A stretch of 64,000 nucleotides of DNA, taken from the NCBI RefSeq assembly GCF_042653925.1, contig NZ_JBHSFQ010000024.1:40038-104037 (forward strand). The letters are read 5' to 3'. Every line of letters starts with the position of its first letter. Within the stretch, counting starts at the first letter, position 1. The translations under genes and the position numbers were made by a program. The notes under the pieces were generated by a model. That model worked only from the letters and a program-made list of their open reading frames with translations. It did not search any database and was not told the DNA's origin. Positions 1 to 8,916 of this stretch are shown here, one piece after another. Source of the DNA: Nocardiopsis_B mangrovi. GTDB taxonomy: Bacteria > Actinomycetota > Actinomycetes > Streptosporangiales > Streptosporangiaceae.

Positions 1-185
1 AGGCCGTGCGCGGCCAGGAGCCGGATCGCCTCGCGGACGGGGGTGAGGCTCATCCCCAGCTCCCGGGCCGTCTGCTGCAACCGGAGCCGGTGCCCGGGCG
101 GGAGGTCACCCGACCGGATGGCGTCGCGCAGCGCCTCGTACGCCGCTTCGGCCTTGGTCGGCGTGCGCACCTGCTCCAGCGTCAT
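1..185 (-). CDS. GntR-family transcriptional regulator, C-terminus cut by window edge
   Basis: The 61 visible codons start at the ATG at 183-185 and read as a GntR winged helix: YEALRDAIRSGDLPPG followed by LGMSLTPVREAIRLL, the recognition-helix signature, most like the FadR/FCD group. The effector-binding half lies outside the window, so the ligand cannot be guessed. It is divergent from the CoA-transferase gene at 328; the 142 bases between the two starts include an AT-rich tract at about 223-240 that stands out in this G+C-rich DNA and should hold both promoters. The CoA-transferase is therefore the likely target. The family call is firm; the target is inference. Confidence 0.85.
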   Translation of the reverse strand, partial: MTLEQVRTPTKAEAAYEALRDAIRSGDLPPGHRLRLQQTARELGMSLTPVREAIRLLAAHG

Positions 186-327
186 GGCGTCACTCTAGCT
201 TTCGGTCCGGCCCTTGTTCTGGTGTTTTTTATAAATTATTCTCCCCGAGTGGCGCCGCTCACCGGGGTCCGACGGACCGCGCGGCGACACCGCACCGGCC
301 ACGGCCGGCGAAGGGGGTTGCGAACGC

Positions 328-1488
328 ATGCGCGCGCTCGAAGGCGTCACCGTGGTCTCGGTCGAACAGGCCATCGCCGCTCCACTGGCGACCCGGCACC
401 TGGCCGACCTGGGGGCCCGGGTGATCAAGGTGGAGCGTCCCGGCGGCGACTTCGCCCGGCACCACGACACCACCGTGAACGGGCTCTCCAGCCACTTCGT
501 ATGGGCCAACCGGGGCAAGGAGAGCGTCGTCCTCGACCTCAAGGACCCCGGCGACGCCGCGACGATGCGCGCGCTCGTCCTGGGCGCCGACGTTTTCGTG
601 CAGAACCTCGCCCCCGGCGCCGCCGCGCGGATGGGGCTCGGCGCCGAGGCGCTGCGGGCCGCCGCGCCCCGGCTCATCACCTGCGGCATCTCCGGCTACG
701 GCACCGAGGGCCCCTACGCGCACAAGAAGGCCTACGACCTGCTCGTGCAGTGCGAGGCGGGGGTCGTCTCGGTCACCGGCACCGAGGCGGAGCCCGCCAA
801 GGCCGGCATTCCGGTGGCCGACATCGCCGCCGCGATGTACGCCTTCTCGGGCATCCTGACCGCCCTGTTCCGCCGCGAGCACACGGGCGAGGGGGCCGTC
901 CTCGACATCTCCATGCTGGAGGCGCTGGGCGAGTGGATGGGCTTCCCGCTCTACTACGCGCAGTCCGGGGCCGCTCCGCCCCGGACCGGGGCCCGGCACG
1001 CCGCCATCGCCCCCTACGGGCCGTTCGGAGTCGGCGACGGGTCGCGGGTCTTCCTCAGCGTGCAGAACGACCGCGAGTGGCGGGCCCTGTGCGCGACCGT
1101 GCTCGGCGACCCGGGACTGGCCGACGACCCGCGGTTCGCCGCCAACCCCGGCCGCGTCGCCAACGAGCGCGAGCTGAGCGCGGTCATCGAGGCCGGCTTC
1201 GCCGGGCTGGACGCCGCCGGGGCGCTGGCCCGCCTGGACGCCGCGGGGATCGCCAACGCCCGGTTGCGCACCCCCGAGGAGTTCGCCGCGCACCCGCAGC
1301 TGGCCGCGCGCGGCCGGTGGACCCGGGTGCCCTCGCCCGCGGGCACGATCCCCGCTCTCAAGCCCCCGATCGACATTGACGGCGAGGAGCCGGCCATGGG
1401 GCCGGTCCCCGACGTCGGCGAGCACACCGAGGCGATCCGCGCGGAACTCGCCCGCGCCCGGCCCGCCGCCGCGGAGGAGGCGTCCTGA
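328..1488 (+). CDS. CaiB/BaiF-type (family III) CoA-transferase
   Basis: 386 residues, the usual length for a family III CoA-transferase, enzymes that move CoA between carboxylic acids in the cytoplasm (oxalate/formate, carnitine, dicarboxylic acids). The N-terminus has the family start LEGVTVVSVEQAIAAPLATR with LADLGARVIKVERP, then WANRGKESVVLDLK, and the middle has IPVADIAAAMYA, in which Asp165 fits the catalytic aspartate that forms the acyl anhydride. The ATG at 328 follows a GAAGGGGG ribosome site. It is divergent from the GntR regulator and convergent with the glycerophosphodiesterase gene. The substrate cannot be read from sequence; the sugar-acid genes nearby make a dicarboxylate or hydroxy acid plausible, but that is inference. 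Confidence 0.88.
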   Translation: MRALEGVTVVSVEQAIAAPLATRHLADLGARVIKVERPGGDFARHHDTTVNGLSSHFVWANRGKESVVLDLKDPGDAATMRALVLGADVFVQNLAPGAAARMGLGAEALRAAAPRLITCGISGYGTEGPYAHKKAYDLLVQCEAGVVSVTGTEAEPAKAGIPVADIAAAMYAFSGILTALFRREHTGEGAVLDISMLEALGEWMGFPLYYAQSGAAPPRTGARHAAIAPYGPFGVGDGSRVFLSVQNDREWRALCATVLGDPGLADDPRFAANPGRVANERELSAVIEAGFAGLDAAGALARLDAAGIANARLRTPEEFAAHPQLAARGRWTRVPSPAGTIPALKPPIDIDGEEPAMGPVPDVGEHTEAIRAELARARPAAAEEAS

Positions 1489-1619
1489 GCGCCGGACGGA
1501 GAAGTCGACAAGCCCGCACGCCGATGCATCGATGAACCGGCGAATCGGCCGGCCGGCGTCCGCGGGGCCGGAACCCGTTCGGCATCCGCCCGGCCGTCAG
1601 CAGCGGCGGGGAGCGGTGG

Positions 1620-2636
1620 TCATCCGCTGCGGTCCCGGATCGCGGCGGCGGTCTCGTCGGCGCGGTTGGTCCACACCAGCCCGGTGAAGCCGTCGGGGAC
1701 GCGCTCCAGCGACCCGATGTCGTCGAAGCCCTCGGAGAAGCCGCCCGAACCGGCGACGACCACCACGCGGGTGTCGGCCGCGGCCATGCGCTGGGTGAAC
1801 CGGGCCGGCCAGCCCCAGAGCCAGGGGCCGTACCCCTCGGGGATGTGCAGCTGCATCCCCGAGCAGGACGACGGCACGTGCCCGGTCCACCCGACCGCCT
1901 CGTAGGCGAGCAGGCAGTCCATCATCATGTCCTTGGACATGACCCGCAGCTCCGGCAGCCGCTCGCGCAGTGCCGCGATCGGGGCGTCGCCTCCGTAGAC
2001 CGTGAGGCCGGCGAGGCGCTCCGCGGGCAGCGCGGAGAGCCGGTCGGCCAGCAGTCCGCCTTCGGCGGGGTCGTCGCTCTTGATGTGGAGGAGCAGGTCG
2101 CCCTCCGGGAACTCCGCCAGCACCTCGTCCAGCGACGGCATCAGCCCGACGCCGGCCCCGCGGAACGGATACGTCCCGCCGCCGTCCGCCGTGTACCCGT
2201 AGCCGATGTCGGCCCGCTTCAGCTCCGCCAGGGTGAAGTCGCGGGTCGTGCCGCTGAGATCGGTCCGGCAGTCGAGCTCCCAGTCGTGGAAGACGGCGAA
2301 GCGGTCGTCGGCGGTCATGTGGACGTCGAACTCGACCTGGTCGGCGCCCGCGTCGAACGCGGCGCGCATCCCGCGGACGGTGTTCTCCAGGAAGTCGTGC
2401 TCCGGCTCGTGGATTCGCTCCGCCGTGCACGTGTCGTTCCCTACGCCCTCGTGGCCGAACGTCTGGCCGAGGCCGCGGTGCGCGAGCACACCGCGCTCCC
2501 CGGCGGAGTGGTACGCCAGAACATCGGTGTTGTTGACCCACATGAACGCCGCCGTGCACAGCACGGCCGTCCCCGCCGCGAAGCGCTTGCGGAAGCGTCG
2601 GCGCCCAGGCGGGGGCGCGGTCGTTTCGGGAGGCAT
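1620..2636 (-). CDS. Glycerophosphodiester phosphodiesterase, membrane-anchored
   Basis: 338 residues starting at the ATG at 2634-2636. Residues about 17-32 form one hydrophobic segment after an Arg-rich stretch (a signal anchor or uncleaved signal), so the catalytic domain should be outside the membrane. The GDPD core is clear: LAHRGLGQ near the N-terminus, ENTVRGMRAAFDAGADQVE, then FDVHMTADDRFAVFHD carrying the metal-binding Glu/Asp and the second His. The enzyme hydrolyses glycerophosphodiesters to glycerol-3-phosphate and an alcohol. A Cys-containing insert after the first motif (NDTCTAERIHEPEHD, with a later LDCRTD) may form a disulfide. It lies 41 bases downstream of the GntP permease gene and could share its transcript. 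Confidence 0.88.
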   Translation of the reverse strand: MPPETTAPPPGRRRFRKRFAAGTAVLCTAAFMWVNNTDVLAYHSAGERGVLAHRGLGQTFGHEGVGNDTCTAERIHEPEHDFLENTVRGMRAAFDAGADQVEFDVHMTADDRFAVFHDWELDCRTDLSGTTRDFTLAELKRADIGYGYTADGGGTYPFRGAGVGLMPSLDEVLAEFPEGDLLLHIKSDDPAEGGLLADRLSALPAERLAGLTVYGGDAPIAALRERLPELRVMSKDMMMDCLLAYEAVGWTGHVPSSCSGMQLHIPEGYGPWLWGWPARFTQRMAAADTRVVVVAGSGGFSEGFDDIGSLERVPDGFTGLVWTNRADETAAAIRDRSG

Positions 2637-2677
2637 GCCGGAATTGAACCACGGAGGACGGGGCTTCCCGGCCGCCT

Positions 2678-4072
2678 TCAGGACGCCACGACGTAGATGA
2701 GGGACGCGAACCCGAAGGCGACCACGCCGACCAGGGTCTTGATGACCGTCCACGTCTTGAAGGTCGTGATCACGTCCATCCCCAGCAGGCGGCCGATCAG
2801 CCAGAAGCTGGCGTCGTTGACGTGGGAGACGACCGAGGAGCCGCCGGCCAGCGCGATGACCATGGCCGCGGCCTGCACCGGGTTGAGGTCGGCCGCGAGG
2901 ATGGACGCGCTCAGCAGCCCGGCCGACGTCGTGATCGCGACCGTGGCGGTGCCCAGCGCGATGCGCAGCAGCGCGGCGATGACGAACGTCGACACGATCA
3001 GCGGCAGGCCGATCCCGCGCAGGGTCTCCGCCAGAGCGTCGCCGATGCCGCTGGCCAGCAGCACCCCGCCGAACATCCCGCCGGCGCCGGTGATCAGGAT
3101 GACCGGTGCGATCGGCTTGAGGGCGTTGTCGAAGAGGTCCTCGAGGAAGCCGCGGCCGTACCCGCGCCGCGTGCCCAGCACGTACATGGCGACGAATACC
3201 GTGATCAGCAGGGCGATCGGGGTGGACCCGAGCACGGTGAGCACGGAGATCCAGGCCGTCTCGGGCAGCACGCCGGTGTCCACGGCGGTGCTGAGCCCGG
3301 TGTTCATGAAGATCAGCGCCAAGGGGAGCGCCAGGAGGCCCAGGATCGCCGCCGGGCGGGGCGGGCGGCGGCCCTCCTCGTCCTCGGGCCGCGCCTGGGG
3401 TCCGCCGACGAGGATCTCGGGGACCGGCAGCACGATGCGGCGGCCGATCCAGACCCCGTACAGGTACCCGCTGATGTACCAGGTGGGCACGCCCACCAGC
3501 AGGCCGAGCAGGAGGACCAGGCCGACATCGGCGCCGAGGAAGACGGTCGCCGCGACCGCCCCGGGGTGCGGGGGCAGCAGGACGTGCATGGTCGTCAGCG
3601 CCGCGCCCGCGGGCAGCGCGTACATGAGCACGCCGCCGCCCAGGCGCCGCGCGACGGAGAAGACGATCGGCAGCATCACCATGAACGCCGCGTCGAAGAA
3701 GATGGGGATGCCGAACAGGAGCGACGCGATCCCCAGGGCGAGCGGGGCGCGCTCCTCGCCGAACCGGCCGATGAGCGAATCGGAGAGCGCCTTGGCGCCG
3801 CCGCTGATCTCGACGACCCGCGCGAACATCGCGCCGAGGCCGACGAGGAGCGCGACCTCGCCCATGGTGTCGCCGAACCCGGCGATGAGCACGTCCATGA
3901 CGGATTCGGCGGGGATGCCGGCGGCGAACGCGGTGACCAGGCTGACCCCGACCAGGGCGAGCAGCGGGTGGACCTTCAGCCAGATGATCAGCGCCAGCAG
4001 GGCGAGCACGGCGCCCCCGGCGATCGACAGCAGGGCAGGTGTGCCCAGTACCTGCTCGAATTCCAGTTCCAC
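2678..4072 (-). CDS. GntP-family gluconate/sugar-acid:H+ symporter
   Basis: 464 residues from the GTG at 4070-4072, chosen because a GGAG lies about 7 bases upstream; an ATG 23 codons earlier has no homologous protein after it. The protein is hydrophobic throughout with about 12-14 membrane segments and carries GntP-family stretches such as GIPIFFDAAFMVMLPIV, PPHPGAVAATVF and ASFWLIGRLLGMDV. Members import gluconate, fructuronate, D-serine or related hydroxy acids. Placement beside a hydroxyacid dehydrogenase and the kdgD operon suggests a sugar acid as substrate (inference). An inverted repeat at 4113-4132 sits just upstream of the start and is a candidate operator. Confidence 0.88.
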   Translation of the reverse strand: MELEFEQVLGTPALLSIAGGAVLALLALIIWLKVHPLLALVGVSLVTAFAAGIPAESVMDVLIAGFGDTMGEVALLVGLGAMFARVVEISGGAKALSDSLIGRFGEERAPLALGIASLLFGIPIFFDAAFMVMLPIVFSVARRLGGGVLMYALPAGAALTTMHVLLPPHPGAVAATVFLGADVGLVLLLGLLVGVPTWYISGYLYGVWIGRRIVLPVPEILVGGPQARPEDEEGRRPPRPAAILGLLALPLALIFMNTGLSTAVDTGVLPETAWISVLTVLGSTPIALLITVFVAMYVLGTRRGYGRGFLEDLFDNALKPIAPVILITGAGGMFGGVLLASGIGDALAETLRGIGLPLIVSTFVIAALLRIALGTATVAITTSAGLLSASILAADLNPVQAAAMVIALAGGSSVVSHVNDASFWLIGRLLGMDVITTFKTWTVIKTLVGVVAFGFASLIYVVAS

Positions 4073-4112
4073 CAGTGCGCTCCGTCGTACTCCGCCCCCG
4101 GACCGGGGATTG

Positions 4113-4132
4113 TGTGCCCATGTGAGGGCACA
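4113..4132. promoter_or_regulatory. Perfect inverted repeat upstream of gntP-type gene (candidate operator)
   Basis: TGTGCCC at 4113-4119 and GGGCACA at 4126-4132 form a perfect 7-bp dyad with a 6-base spacer, about 40 bases upstream of the permease start. The geometry suits a dimeric regulator. Which regulator binds is not known. Confidence 0.5.
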
Positions 4133-4250
4133 ACACACCAAGTGGGTGTTATGTCCGGGTTCTGGGGCACCCTACCTGACCACAGGGTCGGCGGTGACGC
4201 CGGGCACCCGCGCGGATACGCCGATGGAGCCGGTCAGGGGAGCGTGCGGG

Positions 4251-5198
4251 TCAGCGGGGAACGGGGGTGTGGAGGACGCCCTCGGCCATGAACCGCCGCA
4301 GATTGGCGAAGGCCAGCGCGCCCATCGCCTCACGGGTCTCATGGGTGGCGCTGGCGATGTGCGGGAGGAGGAGCACCGAGTCGAGGTCCAGCAGCGGGCC
4401 GGGGACGTTCGGCTCGTCGGCGAACACGTCTAGTGCCGCGCCCGCGATCCGCCCTTCGGTCAGCGCCGCGACCAGCGCGGGCTCGTCGACCACACTGCCG
4501 CGCGCCACGTTGACCAGGTACCCCTGAGGCCCGAGCGCGTCGAGCACCGCGGCCGAGACGAGGCCGCGCGTGCCGTCACCGCCCGATGTGGCGACGATGA
4601 GCGCGTCGGCGCCGGCGGCGAGCTCCTGCGCCGAGCCGGCGTAGCGGTAGGCCGCGCCGTCGACCGGGCGGCGCGAGTGGTAACTGATCTCGACCCCGAA
4701 CCCCTCCAGCCGCGCGGCGATCGCCCGGCCGATCCGGCCGAGGCCGAGGATCCCCACCCGCTTGCCGGTCACCCGGGTGGCGAGCGGATAGCCGCCCGGG
4801 GTCCACTCGCCGCGGCGCACATAGCGGTCGGCGGCGGCGAGCCGGCGCATGACGTCGATCAGCCCGCCCACGGCGAGGTCGGCGACGCAGTCGGTGAGCA
4901 CATCGGGGGTGTTGCTGACGTCGATCCCGCGGGCGCGGGCCCGGACGACGTCGGTGGTCTCATAGCCGACACCGAAGTGGACGATCGCCTTGAGGCCCGG
5001 CAGCGCGTCCATGACGTCGTCGGGGACCCCGACCCGCGCGCTGGTGACGGCGGCGACGACCTCCGGCCCGTGCTCGGCGAGGAACCCCGCGGGGTCGGCG
5101 AGCTCGTGCAGCCGGACCGTGTCGTAGGACGCCAGCTCCGACTCCAGGGAGGGCAGCAGCGGGCACATCTGGAGGACGGTGCGCTTCTGGGCGGTCAT
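4251..5198 (-). CDS. D-isomer-specific 2-hydroxyacid dehydrogenase (NAD(P)-dependent)
   Basis: 315 residues from the ATG at 5196-5198, which has an AAGG about 10 bases upstream; an in-frame start 10 codons earlier is less likely. The Rossmann motif GILGLGRIGRAIA is central. The catalytic Arg lies in NVARGSVVDEPAL, the Glu in LDVFADEPNVP and the proton-relay His in LLLPHIASAT, so the active site is complete. It interconverts a 2-oxoacid and a D-2-hydroxyacid (glyoxylate, hydroxypyruvate or 2-ketogluconate class). It is followed on the same strand by the GntP permease after 178 bases. A strong terminator at 5259-5296 separates it from the upstream semialdehyde dehydrogenase gene, so it starts its own transcript, probably controlled through the palindrome at 5212-5225. 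Confidence 0.88.
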   Translation of the reverse strand: MTAQKRTVLQMCPLLPSLESELASYDTVRLHELADPAGFLAEHGPEVVAAVTSARVGVPDDVMDALPGLKAIVHFGVGYETTDVVRARARGIDVSNTPDVLTDCVADLAVGGLIDVMRRLAAADRYVRRGEWTPGGYPLATRVTGKRVGILGLGRIGRAIAARLEGFGVEISYHSRRPVDGAAYRYAGSAQELAAGADALIVATSGGDGTRGLVSAAVLDALGPQGYLVNVARGSVVDEPALVAALTEGRIAGAALDVFADEPNVPGPLLDLDSVLLLPHIASATHETREAMGALAFANLRRFMAEGVLHTPVPR

Positions 5199-5211
5199 GT
5201 CACGACACCTT

Positions 5212-5225
5212 CTCGACTGGTCGAG
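5212..5225. promoter_or_regulatory. Palindrome just upstream of hydroxyacid dehydrogenase start
   Basis: CTCGAC-TG-GTCGAG is a perfect 6-bp inverted repeat 13 bases upstream of the start codon, overlapping the leader. A bound dimer here would block transcription or translation, so it reads as an operator. The binding protein is not identifiable. Confidence 0.45.
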
Positions 5226-5258
5226 CACTGTCGCCGCGCCCGTGCGCGGCGGTGGTGG

Positions 5259-5296
5259 AAAAACGCGCCGGCCGCCCGGTGAGGGCGGCCGGCGCG
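5259..5296 (-). terminator. Rho-independent terminator of the kdgD operon
   Basis: On the minus strand a perfect 14-bp G+C stem (5283-5296 with 5264-5277, 5-base loop) is followed directly by five T residues (5259-5263). It lies 27 bases after the semialdehyde dehydrogenase stop and defines the end of the two-gene operon. Confidence 0.9.
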
Positions 5297-5322
5297 GAGA
5301 GAGGGGGAGGAGCCCCGGGGCG

Positions 5323-6930
5323 TCACCGCCCGCCGGCCTCCGGTACGCCGTCGACCAGGCGCGGCACCCCCGCGGGGTTGCCGTCGCGCAGCTCCTCCGG
5401 GAGCAGCTCCTGCGGCACGTCCTGGTAGCTGACCGGGCGCAGGAACCGCTCGATGGCGAGGGTGCCGACCGACGTGGTGGCGGGAGCGGAGGTGGCGGGG
5501 AAGGGCCCGCCGTGGACCACCGCGTGCCCGACCTCGACCCCGGTGGGCCAGCCGCCGAACAGCACCCGCCCCGCCAGCAGCTCCAGCCTCGGCAGCAGGT
5601 CGGCGGTCGCCGGGTGGTCGGCGGCGGTGGCGTGCACGGTGGCGGTGAGCTGGCCTTCGAGGGTGCCGAGGATCTCGTGCAGTTGCGCGAGGTCGCGCAC
5701 CCGGACCACCAGCGAGGTCGCGCCGAAGACCTCCGCCTGGAGCGCGTCGTCGGACAGGAACGTCGCGCCGTCGGTGGCGTAGAGGCGGGCCCGGCCGCAG
5801 GCGGCGATGGTGTCGTCGACCGCGCCCCGGGCGATCTCGGTGACGCCGGGGCGCGCGGCCAGCGCCGCCCCGCCCTCGTCGTAGGCGCGGCGGATCCCGT
5901 CGGTCAGCATGGGCGCGGCCGCGGCCGCGCCGACGGCCTCCCCGGCCGCGGTCAGGAAGGCGTCGGCGTCGCCGACCGCGAAGACCAGACCCGGGCTGGT
6001 GCAGAGCTGGCCGGCGCCGGTGGTGAGCGAGGCGGCGAAGGCGGTGCCGAGCGCCGCGCCGTTCTCGGCGAGCGCACCGGGCAGCACCACGACCGGGTTG
6101 ACGCTGGACATCTCGGCGAACACCGGGATCGGCACGGGCCGGGCCGCGGCGGCGGCGCTGAGCGCGAGCCCGCCGGAGCGGGACCCGGTGAATCCGACGG
6201 CCGCGATGCGGGGGTGCCGCACCAGGGCCGTCCCCAGTTCACTGCCGGAGCCGAACAGCAGCGAGAACGTTCCCTCGGGCAGGTCGTGCGCGCGCACCGC
6301 GTCGCGGATGGCGCGGCCGACCAGCTCCGAGGTCCCTGGATGCGCGTTGTGGGCCTTGACGACGACCGGGGCGCCGGCGGCGAGCGCGGACGCGGTGTCG
6401 CCGCCCGCGACCGAGAACGCCAGCGGGAAGTTGGAGGCGGCGAAGACCGCCACGGGGCCGAGCGGCACCTTGCGCTGCCGCAGGTCGGGCTTTGGCAGAG
6501 GGGACCGGGCGGGATCGCCGGCGTCGACCCGGACGCCCAGCCAGCCGCCCGCGCGGACAACGGAGGCGAACAGCCGGAGCTGCCCGACGGTGCGCGCCCG
6601 CTCGCTCCGGACGCGCGGTTCGGGCAGCCCGGATTCGGCCATGACGCGCCGGACGAGGGTGTCGCCGAGCGTGTCGATGTTGTCGGCGATGGCCTCCAGG
6701 AACCCGGCGCGCACCTCGGGGGAGGTGCGGCGGTAGGTGTCGAAGGCCGCGTGGGCCAGCTCGGCGGCGCGGCCCGCCTCGGCGGCGCCGCCCTGGCCGT
6801 AGCCGGGGGACAGCCGCTCGCCGGTGGCGGGGTCGGTGCCGTGGGCCTCGCCGGCCCCGGTGACGTGGACGTCGGCGTCGCCGATCAGCATCGCGCCGGT
6901 CAGGACGGCCGTTCCGGTCTCCGCGGTCAT
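5323..6930 (-). CDS. 2,5-dioxovalerate (alpha-ketoglutarate semialdehyde) dehydrogenase
   Basis: 535 residues, the length of the long aldehyde dehydrogenase branch that oxidises 2,5-dioxovalerate to alpha-ketoglutarate with NAD(P)+. Visible: NFPLAFSVAGGDTASAL in the cofactor domain, VVVKAHNAHPGTSELV, the phosphate-binding GFTGSRSGG, the general base Glu in PVFAEMSSVNPVV, and the catalytic Cys in TTGAGQLCTSPGLV. AHPGTSE and EMSSVNPVVV are typical of this subfamily. Its ATG overlaps the kdgD stop by 4 bases (6927-6930), so the two are translationally coupled and catalyse consecutive steps. The operon ends at the terminator at 5259-5296. Confidence 0.9.
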   Translation of the reverse strand: MTAETGTAVLTGAMLIGDADVHVTGAGEAHGTDPATGERLSPGYGQGGAAEAGRAAELAHAAFDTYRRTSPEVRAGFLEAIADNIDTLGDTLVRRVMAESGLPEPRVRSERARTVGQLRLFASVVRAGGWLGVRVDAGDPARSPLPKPDLRQRKVPLGPVAVFAASNFPLAFSVAGGDTASALAAGAPVVVKAHNAHPGTSELVGRAIRDAVRAHDLPEGTFSLLFGSGSELGTALVRHPRIAAVGFTGSRSGGLALSAAAAARPVPIPVFAEMSSVNPVVVLPGALAENGAALGTAFAASLTTGAGQLCTSPGLVFAVGDADAFLTAAGEAVGAAAAAPMLTDGIRRAYDEGGAALAARPGVTEIARGAVDDTIAACGRARLYATDGATFLSDDALQAEVFGATSLVVRVRDLAQLHEILGTLEGQLTATVHATAADHPATADLLPRLELLAGRVLFGGWPTGVEVGHAVVHGGPFPATSAPATTSVGTLAIERFLRPVSYQDVPQELLPEELRDGNPAGVPRLVDGVPEAGGR

Positions 6931-7847
6931 GCGTTCACCACCCCGTCGACGAGCGCCTTCAGTTCGGCGTGCTCGGCCTCGGTGAGGTCCGTCAGCGGCG
7001 GGCGCACCGGCCCGGAGGGCCGGCCGGTCACCGTGAGCCCGGCCTTCACGATCGACACCGCGTACCCGGCCCGCCGGTTGCGGATGTCCAGGTAGGGCAG
7101 GACGAACTGGTTGAGCTTGCGGTACACGGCCGCGGCGTCGCGCGCGCGGACCGCGGTGTAGAAGTCGAGGGCGAACTCCGGGATGAAGTTGAAGATCGCC
7201 GAGGAGTAGGTGGTGACGCCCATCTCCAGGTACGGCAGCGCGTAGGTCTCGGCGGTGGGCAGGCCGCCGATCGACAGCAGGCGGTCGCCGAGGCGGGCGT
7301 GGATGGCGGTCATCAGGTCGACGCTGCCGACCCCGTCCTTGAAGCCGATGAAGTTCGGGCAGGTGTCCGCCAGCTCCTGCACGGCGTCGAAGCCGAAGGC
7401 GGCGTTGGCCCGGTGGTACACGACGACGCCGAGGCCGGTCGCGGCGCAGACGGCGCGGACGTGGGCGACCAGCCCCTCCTGCGTCAGCTCCGTGAGGTAG
7501 GGCGGGAGCAGGAAGACGCCGTGCGCTCCGGCGGCTTCGGCGTCGCGCGCCATGGCGACCGCCTGCGCCGTGCCGTAGCCCGCGGGGGCGACGACGGGTT
7601 TGCCGTCGGGGGTGGCGGCGACCGCGGCGCGCACGACACGGCCCACCTCGTCGGGGGTGAGGGAGAAGAACTCACCTGTGCCGCCCGCTGCGAAGACCCC
7701 GGAGGAGCCGAACGCGCCCTGCCGTTCCAGGTGCCCGCGGTAGGCGTCCTCGTCGAAGGTGAAGTCGTCGCGGGCGTGGGTGACGGGGAATGAGAGCAGG
7801 CCCGATCCGAGGACGGATCTCAGTTCTTCAGGGGCGAACAGCGTCAT
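6927..7847 (-). CDS. kdgD: 5-dehydro-4-deoxyglucarate dehydratase
   Basis: 306 residues of the DapA/NAL class I aldolase barrel. It dehydrates and decarboxylates 5-keto-4-deoxyglucarate to 2,5-dioxovalerate, the substrate of the next enzyme. Seen: LLSFPVTHARDDFTFDE at the N-terminus (typical of KdgD), AAGGTGEFFSLTPDE, the Tyr in VVVYHRANA and the Schiff-base Lys in NFIGFKDGVG. It is first in a two-gene minus-strand operon and faces the LysR gene across 123 bases. The promoter proposed at 7884-7913 gives a leader of about 30 bases. Control by the divergent LysR protein is the natural inference. Confidence 0.93.
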   Translation of the reverse strand: MTLFAPEELRSVLGSGLLSFPVTHARDDFTFDEDAYRGHLERQGAFGSSGVFAAGGTGEFFSLTPDEVGRVVRAAVAATPDGKPVVAPAGYGTAQAVAMARDAEAAGAHGVFLLPPYLTELTQEGLVAHVRAVCAATGLGVVVYHRANAAFGFDAVQELADTCPNFIGFKDGVGSVDLMTAIHARLGDRLLSIGGLPTAETYALPYLEMGVTTYSSAIFNFIPEFALDFYTAVRARDAAAVYRKLNQFVLPYLDIRNRRAGYAVSIVKAGLTVTGRPSGPVRPPLTDLTEAEHAELKALVDGVVNA

Positions 7848-7883
7848 GAGGCGGTCTCCGGATCGTCGGTGAACTCGGTTCGA

Positions 7884-7913
7884 AGCCTAGGGACACCGCC
7901 AATACCTGTCCAA
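7884..7913 (-). promoter_or_regulatory. Candidate promoter of the kdgD operon
   Basis: On the minus strand TTGGAC (7908-7913) and TAGGCT (7884-7889) are separated by 18 bases and point at kdgD. The surrounding 7848-7970 space is AT-richer than its neighbours and would also hold the LysR sites. Confidence 0.5.
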
Positions 7914-7970
7914 GTCGAATAATGCATCCCTTGATACCTTTTCAGCAAAGACGATCGTGAGGAGCCCTCG

Positions 7971-8876
7971 ATGCCCGGCCGTTTCACCCTCGATCAGCTG
8001 CGCGGGTTCGTGGCGGTGGCCGATGAGCGCCACTTCGGCCGCGCCGCGCAGCGGCTGAACATGACCCAGCCGCCGTTGAGCCGGCAGATCCAGAAACTCG
8101 AACACGCCCTGGGAGTCGACCTGCTGATACGCGCCTCGCGCACGGTCGAGCTGACCCCCGCGGGGGAGGCGTTCCTGCAAGACGCGCGGCGGATGCTGGG
8201 GCTCGCCGAGGCGGCGCCGCTGACGGCGCGCAACGCCGCCCGGGGCACGGCCGGCGCGCTGCACATCGGGTTCACCGCGGTGTCGGCGCTGACCGTGCTG
8301 GGGTCCTGGCTCACCACGGTCAAGGAGCGGCTGCCCGATGTCGAGCTGACCCTGACCGAGATGGTCAGCCGGGACCAGGTGGACGCCCTGCTCACGGACC
8401 GTCTCCACGTGGGCCTGGTCCGCGGACTTCCGGCGTCCGAGCTGCTCAGCGCCCGCCGGGTGCACACCGAGAGCCTGATCCTCGCCTGCCCGCGCGACCA
8501 TCCGCTCACCGGCCTGCGCCGTCCGCCCGACCTGGCGGACATCGGCCGGTACGACGTCGTCACCTACACCCCCATCGCGGCGCGCTACCTGCACGAGCTC
8601 GTCATCAGCGCCTTCCACGACGCGGGCGTCGAGCCGCGCTACGTGCAGCAGGTGGAGCAGGTGCACAGCCTGTTGGCGCTGGTCAACGCCGGTATGGGGG
8701 TGGGGATCGTGCCGCGGTCCGGTGCCCGCCTGCGGCTGCCCAACCTGGCGTTCACCGAGATCGACGGGCTGGCGCCCAACCTCGTCGAGACCCACTGCGT
8801 CTGGCGCACGTACCACGCCAACCCGGTGCTCGACGCGCTGCTCTCGCTGACCGAGACGGGAGCGGCGGCCTCTTGA
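7971..8876 (+). CDS. LysR-family transcriptional regulator
   Basis: 301 residues, normal LysR length. The N-terminal winged helix reads FTLDQLRGFVAVADERHF, then GRAAQRLNMTQPPLSRQIQKLE and LGVDLLIRASRTVELTPAG; the rest is the periplasmic-binding-like effector domain with SLLALVNAGMGVGIVP. It is divergent from the kdgD operon, the standard arrangement for a LysR activator of the facing genes with a pathway intermediate as co-inducer. It is also directly upstream of the ABC importer genes, which may be co-regulated. Residues TQPPLSRQI agree with the LysR recognition helix. Confidence 0.93.
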   Translation: MPGRFTLDQLRGFVAVADERHFGRAAQRLNMTQPPLSRQIQKLEHALGVDLLIRASRTVELTPAGEAFLQDARRMLGLAEAAPLTARNAARGTAGALHIGFTAVSALTVLGSWLTTVKERLPDVELTLTEMVSRDQVDALLTDRLHVGLVRGLPASELLSARRVHTESLILACPRDHPLTGLRRPPDLADIGRYDVVTYTPIAARYLHELVISAFHDAGVEPRYVQQVEQVHSLLALVNAGMGVGIVPRSGARLRLPNLAFTEIDGLAPNLVETHCVWRTYHANPVLDALLSLTETGAAAS

Positions 8877-8916
8877 CGGGCGCCCGGGGTGCCGTCTACA
8901 AATGCAGACCACATGG

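Noticed and set aside
2697..4433. Long open frames on the strand opposite the GntP gene (and many like it across the window)
   Set aside because: Very high G+C keeps stop codons rare in opposite frames; the translations are Arg/Pro/Ala-rich with no family features, while the other strand has clear domains and ribosome sites.
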